Virus record (IMG/VR): IMGVR_UViG_3300028377_000058
Coordinates: 1-23,389 of that record
Strand: one strand, 5' to 3'
From: a virus
DNA length: 23,389 bases
Below the pieces are notes generated by a model. It was not told where the DNA came from. It was given only the letters and a program-made list of their open reading frames with translations, and did not search any database. Positions within the stretch are counted from its first letter, which is position 1, and each line of letters opens with the position of its first letter. Positions 1-7,029 of this stretch are shown here, piece by piece. A program made the translations under genes and the position numbers.

Positions 1-1
1 A

Positions 2-79
2 CCATCTTGTGGTTCATCTAAACAATATTGTGATGCGTATAGTGACAATTCCACATATAAAAACCACCAAGAGAGCTAA
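2..79 (+). CDS. C-terminal end of an unidentified gene (partial)
   Basis: This reading frame is open from the window edge to a TAA at 77-79 and would encode the last 25 residues of a protein beginning upstream. The visible tail is polar, with two cysteines and several Ser, Tyr and Asn, and uses the A/T-ending codons typical of the window. It ends 4 bases inside the convergent AlkB-like gene, a tight packing common in phage genomes. A second forward frame is also open to base 86, so the choice of frame is not secure. No function can be assigned. Confidence 0.3.
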   Translation, partial: PSCGSSKQYCDAYSDNSTYKNHQES

Positions 80-657
80 GTTATAAGAACGTTTCTAAAT
101 GTCATTAATATTATTTCTTTATCTCTTGTAATTACTCTATTATTAAACTTATCAGTTTTTGTATAGGTTATACCATGTTCCCATTCAGTTAATGATTTAC
201 CGGATAGAACTAAAACAGCTCTTCTTTTGACTAGAACTTTTTTTATAATATCCCCTTTTTTAAACCTTATAACACAATCTGAATTCAAAGGACATATTAT
301 CATATTATCATCAAAAATACTACTCTTTTTGTGATATCTCATACCTTGATTTGAAATATATTTATCAATAACTAATTGGTTATAATTAATTCCTATATTA
401 CTTTTTATAAAATTTAAATTAATTGGTATTGATCCCATATAATCTTTTATGGATGATTTCTTTTTCTTATAGTTATACCCAAATCCATAATATTGTACAT
501 TATGTTTAAGTTCTTCTCTCCATGGTAAACCATCTATTATATTAAATAAGACATCTTCTTCTGACTGCTCTAAAAAATTATAATGGATATTCAGCCCTTC
601 TACTTCACTTAATGATAACTCGTTATATTTCTTATCACTTATTTTCCCAAATATCAT
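76..657 (-). CDS. AlkB-like 2-oxoglutarate/Fe(II) dioxygenase-fold protein, probably with altered or lost catalysis
   Basis: The 193-aa product has the order of elements seen in AlkB-family nucleic-acid demethylases: an N-terminal nucleotide-recognition part (PWR at 45-47), a core strand NQLVIDKY (93-100), the first metal His (H109) followed by the F-D-D segment, the second metal His in W-E-H-G (H161), and the C-terminal T-F-R (R188). In the family the first motif is HxD and the last is RxxxxxR. Here the HxD aspartate is a lysine (HKK, 109-111) and the first arginine of the last motif is an isoleucine (182). Functional AlkB enzymes use these residues to bind iron and 2-oxoglutarate to repair alkylated bases. 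The fold call is fairly secure. Activity is doubtful, and the protein may be a binding-only relative. It is transcribed opposite to most of the window and diverges from the endonuclease gene. Confidence 0.7.
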   Translation of the reverse strand: MIFGKISDKKYNELSLSEVEGLNIHYNFLEQSEEDVLFNIIDGLPWREELKHNVQYYGFGYNYKKKKSSIKDYMGSIPINLNFIKSNIGINYNQLVIDKYISNQGMRYHKKSSIFDDNMIICPLNSDCVIRFKKGDIIKKVLVKRRAVLVLSGKSLTEWEHGITYTKTDKFNNRVITRDKEIILMTFRNVLIT

Positions 658-676
658 ATGATTATATATCTTTTAT

Positions 677-707
677 TGAACTCTTGATTTTAAGCCTGTG
701 GAGTTCA
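677..707. other. Hairpin in the divergent intergenic region
   Basis: Perfect 7-bp inverted repeat TGAACTC (677-683) / GAGTTCA (701-707) with a 17-nt loop, in the 96-bp gap between the divergent AlkB-like and endonuclease genes. A second AT-only inverted repeat (ATATATTTT / AAAATATAT) lies at about 730-748, just before the endonuclease start. These could be operators or RNA structures. No promoter consensus is obvious. Confidence 0.25.
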
Positions 708-753
708 GTCCTTTTATTGGATGGTAGAGATATATTTTAAAAATATATACTAA

Positions 754-1848
754 GTGAGAAATATTCAAGAAAGATCTAATGAAATTCATAACAATGAATA
801 TGAAATAATTAGCGAAGAAATAAATTTAAAGTGTCTTACCATACATAAAATATGTGGGCATAAATGGTTGATGAATGTAAACAATCACATATATAAGAAA
901 AACGGATGCCCTAAATGTAATAAAAGATTAGTATTGAATATTAGTGATGTTCAAGAAAGATCTAATGAAATTCATAATAATGGGTATAAAATAATCGAAA
1001 TTTACATATATAAAAATAAGAAATATATTAGATATATTCATAAAAAGTGTGGTTTTGAATTTAATATATTGATTTCCAACCACTTAACATTAAAACAAGG
1101 ATGTTCAAAATGTTATAAAAAAGAGAAATTAAGTATCCAAATAATAAAAGATAGAATTTACAATCTATATAAAGATGAATATGTTTTAATGGGTAATAAG
1201 TATATAAATTCAACATCTAAAGTTACAATTTTACATAAAGTATGTAATCATAAATGGGATATAACTACAAATAATTTTTTAAATAAGGGAAGAAAATGTC
1301 CTAATTGTTATAAAAATGATAAATTAACAATTAAATCTATTCAAGAAAAATCTAATAAAATTCATAATAATGAATATAAGATATTATCAAAAAATTATAT
1401 TGACTCTAATAATAGAATTTCAATTAAACATAAAAAATGTAACCATAAATGGGAAGTCTATATTTTAAATCATTTAAATAAAGGAACTGGATGTCCTAAA
1501 TGCTCATCAAGTAAAGGAGAAAATTCCATATCTAATTTTTTATATGAGAATAATATAAGATATTTATCAGAATATAAATTCGAAAATTGCAAATCATCAT
1601 ATAATAACTATCCTTTAAGGTTCGACTTCTATTGCCCTGATTATAATTTATGTATTGAGTATGATGGGATTCAACATTATAAGGTAATTGATCATTTTGG
1701 TGGAGAGTCTAAATTGGAAATCACCAAAGAATACGATACTATAAAAAACAACTATTGCTTAAATAATAATATAAATATAATTAGAATACCTTATACGAAA
1801 TTTAAATATATTAACAAAATTTTATTTTATATTTTTATAAACAATTAA
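754..1848 (+). CDS. Free-standing homing-type endonuclease: four zinc-finger repeats plus a Vsr/PD-(D/E)XK-like nuclease domain
   Basis: The 364-aa product has two parts. Residues 1 to about 250 hold four diverged copies of a 62-65 residue unit, each with an I-Q-E-R-S-N-E-I-H-N-N-type helix, an H-x-x-C-x-H-K-W segment and a G-C-P-K-C knuckle. This is a treble-clef zinc-finger pattern expected to bind DNA. Residues about 255-364 resemble Vsr/very-short-patch-like nucleases: F-D-F-Y (290-293), I-E-Y-D-G (301-305), Q-H-Y (307-309), then N-I-I-R-I-P-Y. Such proteins in large phages act as homing or mobile endonucleases. The GTG start at 754 directly follows an in-frame TAA, so no longer start exists, and the first repeat is a few residues shorter than the others. 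An ATG at 721 precedes that stop in the same frame, so the N-terminus may have been shortened. The gene abuts the gene 32 homologue. Confidence 0.75.
   Translation: MRNIQERSNEIHNNEYEIISEEINLKCLTIHKICGHKWLMNVNNHIYKKNGCPKCNKRLVLNISDVQERSNEIHNNGYKIIEIYIYKNKKYIRYIHKKCGFEFNILISNHLTLKQGCSKCYKKEKLSIQIIKDRIYNLYKDEYVLMGNKYINSTSKVTILHKVCNHKWDITTNNFLNKGRKCPNCYKNDKLTIKSIQEKSNKIHNNEYKILSKNYIDSNNRISIKHKKCNHKWEVYILNHLNKGTGCPKCSSSKGENSISNFLYENNIRYLSEYKFENCKSSYNNYPLRFDFYCPDYNLCIEYDGIQHYKVIDHFGGESKLEITKEYDTIKNNYCLNNNINIIRIPYTKFKYINKILFYIFINN
760..1510 (+). repeat. Four diverged direct repeats (about 186-195 bp) encoding zinc-finger units
   Basis: The copies are in phase within the endonuclease gene. The motif TTCAAGAAAGATCTAATG occurs at 764 and 950, with related copies near 1138 and 1340. 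Conservation between copies 1 and 2 is visible at the nucleotide level, which suggests duplication by recombination. Confidence 0.7.
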
Positions 1849-1871
1849 ATATATGGGGTCTATAATAAGTA

Positions 1872-1888
1872 ATCATTCTCAGAATGAT
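1872..1888. promoter_or_regulatory. Palindrome/hairpin in the leader of the gene 32 homologue
   Basis: ATCATTCT (1872-1879), a central C, then AGAATGAT (1881-1888) form a perfect inverted repeat 22 bp before the preferred ATG at 1911. As RNA it could fold as a 6-bp stem with a CTCAG loop. It contains the upstream alternative ATG (1884), which argues against that start. T4 gp32 controls its own translation through its leader RNA; a similar role here is inference. Confidence 0.35.
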
Positions 1889-1910
1889 ATATAAAAGAAA
1901 TACTGTAATA

Positions 1911-2906
1911 ATGAGCAATTTCGATGATCTGTTTAGTGATGAAGAACTAGACAAAAAAATGTCTTTTTTAGACGAACAAAAATCAACTGGTAAAGACGGA
2001 CTTTATAGGGTTGATCTATCCAAAGTAACGGATAAAAAAAGAGGTTATAGAGCAACCGTAAGGTTTCTACCTAACCTAACAAAAGATGGTGATATAGGAC
2101 CATCAGCTATTGAAAAAATATCACATTATGTTGATACAAAACAAGTTCCTGAATTAGCAGGGTATTATGATTCACCTAAAAACATAAACTCAGAAACAGG
2201 AGCACCATTTTCTAGTAAATGTCCACTTACTGAAACGTATTGGTCACTTAAAAATTCAAAATCTGCTATACTTCACGAGAAAGCAGATATGCTTAATTAC
2301 GCAAGGAAATATTTTTCTTATGTTTTAGTGATGGAAGATGAACAACAAAAAGAAAATGTTGGGAAAATAATGGTATTCCAATATGGAAAAACTATTAAAG
2401 ATAAAATAGGACAAGAAAGAAATGGTGATATCTCTGGAGAACCTTGTAATATTTTTAGTCTTAAAAATGGTAAAGATTTTAGACTAATCGTTAAAGAAGT
2501 ACAAGATGATAAAGGAAATACATTCCCTGATTATAGAATGTGTCAATTTATGTCAAATACTTCTTCGATCTCTTTACCGACAGGTGATGGTATTAAAAAT
2601 ATCCCATTGGGTGAAGATGGGTCTATTTCTTCTGAACACCAAGAGAAAATCAAAGAGTTTGTCCTTAACAGGGATACTGATATTGAAGATTTCTCACCAA
2701 AAGCTTTGACAGAAGAACAAGAGAGTAAGATAAGTGAAATTATCAACTACTTAACAGGCAGAACATCAGAAAAAGCTTCTGCTGCTGAACCAAGTTCAGA
2801 TGATTTTTCTTTTGATGATGCAAGTGAAACTGAGTCTAAGGATGAGTCTGTTGAGTCTGTTGAATCTGATAGTTCAGAGGATGATGATTTCGATTTTAAA
2901 TTCTAA
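1911..2906 (+). CDS. 32: Single-stranded-DNA-binding protein, T4 gp32 family
   Basis: The 331-aa protein (start at ATG 1911, giving M-S-N-F-D-D-L-F) matches the gp32 layout: a short N-terminal segment, a core with A-T-V-R-F-L-P (48-54), H72, S-K-C-P (102-105), T-Y-W (109-111), Y-V-L-V-M (137-141), G-K-I-M-V-F-Q-Y-G-K (151-160) and I-K-D-K-I, and a long Ser/Asp/Glu-rich tail ending D-D-D-F-D-F-K-F. In the T4 family the core coats ssDNA and the acidic tail recruits replication and recombination partners. T4 gp32 holds zinc with one His and three Cys; here H72 and C104 remain, but the CPxC second Cys is Thr107 and no Cys occupies the third position. A longer start at 1884 would add 9 residues, but it lies inside the leader hairpin and gives a non-typical N-terminus. 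The gene is followed by a terminator. Confidence 0.85.
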   Translation: MSNFDDLFSDEELDKKMSFLDEQKSTGKDGLYRVDLSKVTDKKRGYRATVRFLPNLTKDGDIGPSAIEKISHYVDTKQVPELAGYYDSPKNINSETGAPFSSKCPLTETYWSLKNSKSAILHEKADMLNYARKYFSYVLVMEDEQQKENVGKIMVFQYGKTIKDKIGQERNGDISGEPCNIFSLKNGKDFRLIVKEVQDDKGNTFPDYRMCQFMSNTSSISLPTGDGIKNIPLGEDGSISSEHQEKIKEFVLNRDTDIEDFSPKALTEEQESKISEIINYLTGRTSEKASAAEPSSDDFSFDDASETESKDESVESVESDSSEDDDFDFKF

Positions 2907-2924
2907 AAATACCATCTAAATCTT

Positions 2925-2962
2925 AAAATGGAGGTATCTATATATAGATACCTCCTATTTTA
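2925..2962 (+). terminator. Intrinsic terminator after the gene 32 homologue
   Basis: A perfect 26-bp palindrome (2930-2955, arms beginning GGAGGTATC) is flanked by AAAAT on the left and TATTTTA on the right, starting 23 bp after the stop codon. The T-tract is short, so termination may be partial. Confidence 0.75.
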
Positions 2963-2985
2963 GGTAAAAAATTTAAAAATAAAAT

Positions 2986-3957
2986 ATGGGTAATAATAAT
3001 TTAATAGGTAAAGTTTTTGAGGATACTAATGGAGAAGAAGTTAAAGTTAGTAATATTGAGGGTAACATAGCCCATTTGAATAATGGGAATAGAATAGCGG
3101 TTGAAAGATTGTTAGATAGTTCACATTATAATGAAAGTATAGATCCTGAGATATTTTCTAATAGAGAGTCAAATTTCTATTCATTTCTAGGTGATAAAAT
3201 AAGAAATATTGATACTAATTCTAATGGTGATGATGGTGGTGGATCAGAAATGAATAAAGATACTACTCCTGTAGTTGAATCACATCAATCAGCACAAGCA
3301 TCACTCATGGGTGAACATAGTCAATCTAGTGATAGTTATGATGATATAGAAAAAAGAAAAAGAGAAATAGCTGAAAACGCAGCTAATATATCTAAAAGTA
3401 TTAAAAATAATAATAATAAATTACAAGAATTAGCTGGAGATGAGGGTGATAATGGGGATTCTTTAATTGTTAATAGAAACCTTGAAGGAGTCACTTTTGA
3501 GGGGTCTAAAGAACCAGTTCAACCAACTGGACCAAGAGAAACTTCTGTTACAACGTATGATGAAAATAACCAAGTAAATGGTAAAATTGATAATGGTAAT
3601 GTAGGTGGCGAATCAACTTCAAATCGAATTGTTGAAAAACAAGATCCTATTTATGAAATGTTTTCACAAGTAAAAAGATCCACTAACTTTTCATTGAATG
3701 TTAAACTTAACGAAAAAATACCAGGGAAGGACTTCTTAAAAATGTGGGAAGAATCTTATAAAGTCAGTATAATTGATTATCTTGTAGATGAGTTTACTAA
3801 TAAACTTCTTAATGATCCAACAATGATTAGGGATCAACTTACAGAAGCTTTAACAGATCATGTATATGGTAAAAAACCAAAGAAAAGAACACCTGTTAAA
3901 AAGACAACAACTGCTAAAAAAACAGCACCAAAAAATCCAACTAAAAAAGATAATTAA
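2986..3957 (+). CDS. Unknown protein: compact N-terminal domain, disordered linker, helical domain and lysine-rich tail
   Basis: The 323-aa product shows three visible parts. Residues 1 to about 50 look like a small beta domain (G-K-V-F-E-D, then G-N-I-A-H-L-N-N-G-N-R-I-A-V-E-R-L-L-D), reminiscent of SH3/KOW-type folds. Residues about 60-220 are low-complexity, rich in Asn, Asp, Gly, Ser and Gln, and probably disordered. Residues about 225-295 are predicted helical (Y-E-M-F-S-Q-V onward). The last about 28 residues are a Lys/Pro/Thr-rich basic tail resembling histone-H1-like or DNA-binding tails. It starts 30 bp after the gene 32 terminator and ends 4 bp before the next gene. A DNA-, RNA- or virion-associated role is possible, but I do not recognise the family. 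Confidence 0.6.
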   Translation: MGNNNLIGKVFEDTNGEEVKVSNIEGNIAHLNNGNRIAVERLLDSSHYNESIDPEIFSNRESNFYSFLGDKIRNIDTNSNGDDGGGSEMNKDTTPVVESHQSAQASLMGEHSQSSDSYDDIEKRKREIAENAANISKSIKNNNNKLQELAGDEGDNGDSLIVNRNLEGVTFEGSKEPVQPTGPRETSVTTYDENNQVNGKIDNGNVGGESTSNRIVEKQDPIYEMFSQVKRSTNFSLNVKLNEKIPGKDFLKMWEESYKVSIIDYLVDEFTNKLLNDPTMIRDQLTEALTDHVYGKKPKKRTPVKKTTTAKKTAPKNPTKKDN

Positions 3958-3961
3958 AAAT

Positions 3962-4351
3962 ATGATATCAAAAAGGTTCTTAGATCAAGGTATAAAAATA
4001 AGAGAAGATTATATAAATATTAAATATAAGCTGAATGATATTTTAGAAGACATTCAAAAAACGGCTAATAAAATGGAAGAATATAAAAATGACTTCATTG
4101 AAATAAATGATAATATGGAAGACTTCACTGATTTAGAAAGTGTTAAAAAAACATTGATGGATAAATTAACACAAGCCGATGCTGAAGGTCAAAAGTTAGC
4201 TAAAGTATATGAGCCTATAAATAAAGAAATGGAGGGGTTGAAAAACCAAGAGGAAAGTTTATATAGAAATATTAAAGAAACTTATCCTGATTTATCTGAT
4301 GAAGATATTGTTAAAGAATTTGAACCCTATATAAAAAAATTAAATAAATGA
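3962..4351 (+). CDS. Small coiled-coil protein of unknown function
   Basis: The 129-aa protein starts at ATG 3962 (M-I-S-K-R-F-L-D-Q-G). A longer frame reaching back to 3860 lies entirely inside the preceding gene and encodes a lysine/glutamine-rich shadow of its tail, so it was not used. The sequence is almost entirely charged heptad-like helix (residues about 15-110), followed by a short P-D-L-S-D-E-D segment; it has no cysteines and no membrane segment. Its stop overlaps the thioredoxin start (ATGA), indicating translational coupling. Structural, assembly or scaffold-like roles are possible, but nothing specific can be said. Confidence 0.65.
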   Translation: MISKRFLDQGIKIREDYINIKYKLNDILEDIQKTANKMEEYKNDFIEINDNMEDFTDLESVKKTLMDKLTQADAEGQKLAKVYEPINKEMEGLKNQEESLYRNIKETYPDLSDEDIVKEFEPYIKKLNK

Positions 4352-4665
4352 TGATGATGATTGAAATAAATGATGAGAATTTTAAAGAAATTAGTGAAAG
4401 TGATCTTTCATTAATAAAAGTTGGAGCTGATTGGTGTGGACCATGTAGAATGATGAAGCCAACTATTATAGAAATATCTAATGATTACGAAGGAAGAGTT
4501 ATTGTTGGTGATATAAATGCTGATAATAAACTTGATAGTATATCCGAATTAAATATAAGAAGTATACCAACTTTACTTATGTTTAAAAAAGGAGAATTGG
4601 TAGAAAAAGTAACTGGTGTTGTTTCTAAATCTCAAATTGAGGATATGATTGAAACACATTTATAG
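4348..4665 (+). CDS. Thioredoxin
   Basis: The 105-aa product is a near-minimal thioredoxin fold with active site W-C-G-P-C (29-33), the buried-Asp equivalent region I-K-V-G-A-D before it, and the cis-proline loop S-I-P-T (72-75). It would reduce disulfides in the cytoplasm. Phages use thioredoxins for ribonucleotide reductase or, in T7, as a polymerase processivity factor, but no partner is visible here. The start is ambiguous because four successive ATG codons (4348, 4351, 4354, 4357) overlap the preceding stop. The gene sits in a tight operon with the coiled-coil protein upstream and the PTH2-like protein 3 bp downstream. Confidence 0.92.
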   Translation: MMMMIEINDENFKEISESDLSLIKVGADWCGPCRMMKPTIIEISNDYEGRVIVGDINADNKLDSISELNIRSIPTLLMFKKGELVEKVTGVVSKSQIEDMIETHL

Positions 4666-4668
4666 AAT

Positions 4669-5109
4669 ATGGGAAATTTAGAATTGAGGATGTATGGGCT
4701 TGTTCCATATAATATATCACCTATTCAACAAGGAATCCAATTTGGTCATGGTGTTGTCGAATATAGCCAAATGTTTAATAATGATAAGTATAACTATTGG
4801 GCTGTGAATTGGAAGACTTTTATAATATTAAATGGTGGTACAACCAATAGTAATGAAGAATCACTTGGTACTTTAAACCAACACTTATTAACACTAAAGG
4901 AAAATGATATTGATTTATCTACTTTCAATGAACCTGATTTAGGGGATCAATTAACGTCTATAAATTTCTTAGTTGATGAGCGAGTCTTTAATAAGGAAAA
5001 ATATCCTGATTTGAGGGAACAAGATACTTATCAGAATTGGGTTGATTTAATAGGTGGTGAGAAAAATGTTTTCCTTAGAGATTTCTTAAAGGATTTTAAT
5101 TTAGCTTAA
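4669..5109 (+). CDS. Peptidyl-tRNA hydrolase 2-like protein
   Basis: The 146-aa product begins with a beta strand (L-R-M-Y-G-L-V-P) followed by the helix S-P-I-Q-Q-G-I-Q-F-G-H-G-V-V-E-Y (17-32). This resembles the Q-x-x-H-A helix of PTH2-family proteins, here with H27. A second strand (W-K-T-F-I-I-L, 48-54) and a conserved-looking F-N-E-P-D-L-G-D-Q-L-T-S-I segment (86-98) follow, as in phage and bacterial proteins annotated as PTH2-like. PTH2 enzymes release peptides from peptidyl-tRNA. Whether this diverged member hydrolyses peptidyl-tRNA or binds another substrate cannot be told. It is co-directional with thioredoxin at 3-bp spacing. Confidence 0.5.
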   Translation: MGNLELRMYGLVPYNISPIQQGIQFGHGVVEYSQMFNNDKYNYWAVNWKTFIILNGGTTNSNEESLGTLNQHLLTLKENDIDLSTFNEPDLGDQLTSINFLVDERVFNKEKYPDLREQDTYQNWVDLIGGEKNVFLRDFLKDFNLA

Positions 5110-5123
5110 TTAACGGTGTATAG

Positions 5124-5151
5124 TTATATTTTATATATAATTAAAATATAA
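5124..5151 (+). other. AT-only inverted repeat upstream of the structural block
   Basis: Perfect 10-bp arms TTATATTTTA (5124-5133) and TAAAATATAA (5142-5151), separated by 8 nt, lie in the 50-bp gap just before the 617-aa structural gene. There is no GC in the stem, so a terminator is unlikely. It may be part of a late promoter or operator region. Confidence 0.3.
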
Positions 5152-5159
5152 ATTCATAG

Positions 5160-7013
5160 ATGAAGGTATCTAAGTTCATAAAGGTTGATAGGAACATTCT
5201 TGTAGAATATATCTATAACGACCAAAACCTAATAGGAGAATCATATAAAGTATTAGTTAATTCAGAAGATAATAAAATGGGGTTTATGTCTGGAGATATC
5301 TCAAGTACTAATAATACACAAGATAATTCTCTTTTTCTTTTAGATCTTATTGATAATAGGTGGGGTGAGGTAGATACTAATCAATATAACTTCCTTCAGA
5401 ATAAAGACTATTCGGGTGGATTACCTATTAGATATGATACTATCAAGGTACATTTCCCTATAAATTACACATTTAATGAATTCTTAGGGTTTAATTTGAA
5501 GGTCTATACACTAGATTTCAATAATAGAGATTTTTATGAATTATCAAATTACTTTTTTGATGTAACTGATACATCAAGAATGAATCAATTGGGTTTCTCT
5601 ACACCTCAGCTTCTATTTCAAGAGCAACTATGGGGTAAAAACATCGAAATACAAATACCCTCTCCATATACATTAGGATTACAAAGAGATGGTACTAATG
5701 CTACTTCAAATTCAATAAATTCAAATTTAACTAATGCTGTTGGTCTCAGTCAAAATTCACCAGTAATCATAGATTTCCATTTTCTAACAAAAAAGGATGT
5801 GATAAATAATATCACTACCTACCTTGCTAGTTCTACAAAAACTATATCGTTCCCTCAAGTCCCAGAGTTTGAAAATTTAGGAGTTATGATAGAGGATAGT
5901 CCAGAGGGTGATTTCTTTGAGATATATGGTATTTTTAATGGTACATCATCTGAATTTGGGAGATTTATTGAAAATTCAAGAAGGTTAGGTAAGAGGTATT
6001 ATGCTCAATATGAAGTAACTATGTTTGAGGAAAATTTAAGAGGTAAAAGTTCGGTCTATACTGTAACTGATAACTTTTCAGAAGCTATTGAATTTAGACC
6101 GATAATAAAATTTTCATCCACAACAGCAGTAATTGATGTGGAAATGAAATTAATAGATCAAGTAGATGACTCTCAAATTTCAAGAAAGGCAAGTTATGGT
6201 ATGTTATCTGATGAGGTTGCTAAATACTCACTTTCGTTATCTAGAATAAATGTTGAAGATGCATCAAAGCCGAAAATTTATAACTTAAAAAATAATATTG
6301 ATATTTCAAGTGGTGGTCTAAGTTTAGATGAATTGAATTCAATATTGGGTAATAGAGGTGGGTTAGAATTTCAACAGGTTAAAGTTCCATATCCTGTTAT
6401 AACAGATAGGGGAAATATTGTTGCAAAGTCTGATAATGTTAAATTAGGTAAAGATACTTGGTACGGAACCGGTAAGTTACAAATATTAGTATATCCATTT
6501 GATAATATATTTAAGTTTATATTAGCACGAGAAATTGATCAAGAATCAGCTAAAATAGAATATTTTGATTTATCAGGATCAAATAATATACAATTAGTAT
6601 TTAAGAATTCGCAATTAGAAGTTAAAGTTGATCTTTATACAGAATCTGGGGAAGTTGATTTAGAAAACGGTGTAATATTATTTAAAATAGGATCTAAGAA
6701 GATACCTGATTTAAGAAATATTTTCATATCTGGTATCAATGCTTTTTATTTAACAACATCATTTAATGATACTACAACTATCCTTTACTCAGGGACTTTT
6801 AAAATGTATGATAGTGCAAATAATCTAAACCAATTGAATGCTCAAAGAGAATTAGAGGAAGATCAGAATAATAATGTACCTACTGAACCAAGTATAATAC
6901 CAGATACATCAATTAGAGAGGAAGCTATAGTAACAAGGAGGAGAGTTCTTAAAAATAGTAAACTGAAAACAGCTATATCACCAAAAAATTTGGGGAAATT
7001 TTTCAGAAAATAG
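5160..7013 (+). CDS. Probable virion structural (tail/baseplate) protein, 617 aa
   Basis: The protein is large, beta-rich and cysteine-free, without signal peptide or membrane segment, as expected for an assembled phage tail component. Residues 1 to about 330 alternate strands with aromatic-rich loops. Residues about 400-560 again look beta-rich. The last about 60 residues form a charged, Asn/Pro-rich linker and a basic tail (R-R-R-V-L-K). It is followed 16 bp later by a tail-tube-like gene and then by the very large structural genes, which is the main support for a baseplate or tail role. No T4 gene number can be assigned from the sequence alone. Confidence 0.55.
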   Translation: MKVSKFIKVDRNILVEYIYNDQNLIGESYKVLVNSEDNKMGFMSGDISSTNNTQDNSLFLLDLIDNRWGEVDTNQYNFLQNKDYSGGLPIRYDTIKVHFPINYTFNEFLGFNLKVYTLDFNNRDFYELSNYFFDVTDTSRMNQLGFSTPQLLFQEQLWGKNIEIQIPSPYTLGLQRDGTNATSNSINSNLTNAVGLSQNSPVIIDFHFLTKKDVINNITTYLASSTKTISFPQVPEFENLGVMIEDSPEGDFFEIYGIFNGTSSEFGRFIENSRRLGKRYYAQYEVTMFEENLRGKSSVYTVTDNFSEAIEFRPIIKFSSTTAVIDVEMKLIDQVDDSQISRKASYGMLSDEVAKYSLSLSRINVEDASKPKIYNLKNNIDISSGGLSLDELNSILGNRGGLEFQQVKVPYPVITDRGNIVAKSDNVKLGKDTWYGTGKLQILVYPFDNIFKFILAREIDQESAKIEYFDLSGSNNIQLVFKNSQLEVKVDLYTESGEVDLENGVILFKIGSKKIPDLRNIFISGINAFYLTTSFNDTTTILYSGTFKMYDSANNLNQLNAQRELEEDQNNNVPTEPSIIPDTSIREEAIVTRRRVLKNSKLKTAISPKNLGKFFRK

Positions 7014-7029
7014 ATAAAATAAATAATAT

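Noticed and set aside
658-753. Group I intron remnant upstream of the endonuclease
   Set aside because: The hairpin and a short CTTTTATTG repeat caught the eye, but no group I core (P, Q, R, S elements) could be found and the flanking genes are intact and divergent.
2543-2746. Minus-strand ORF inside the gene 32 homologue
   Set aside because: It is antisense to a conserved protein, with no start context or recognisable motifs; the same applies to the short antisense ORFs at 9252-9521, 11283-11528 and 22277-22468.
3860-3961. N-terminal extension of the coiled-coil gene
   Set aside because: It lies wholly inside the preceding gene and encodes a Lys/Gln-rich shadow of its Lys-rich tail; ATG 3962 gives a normal start.
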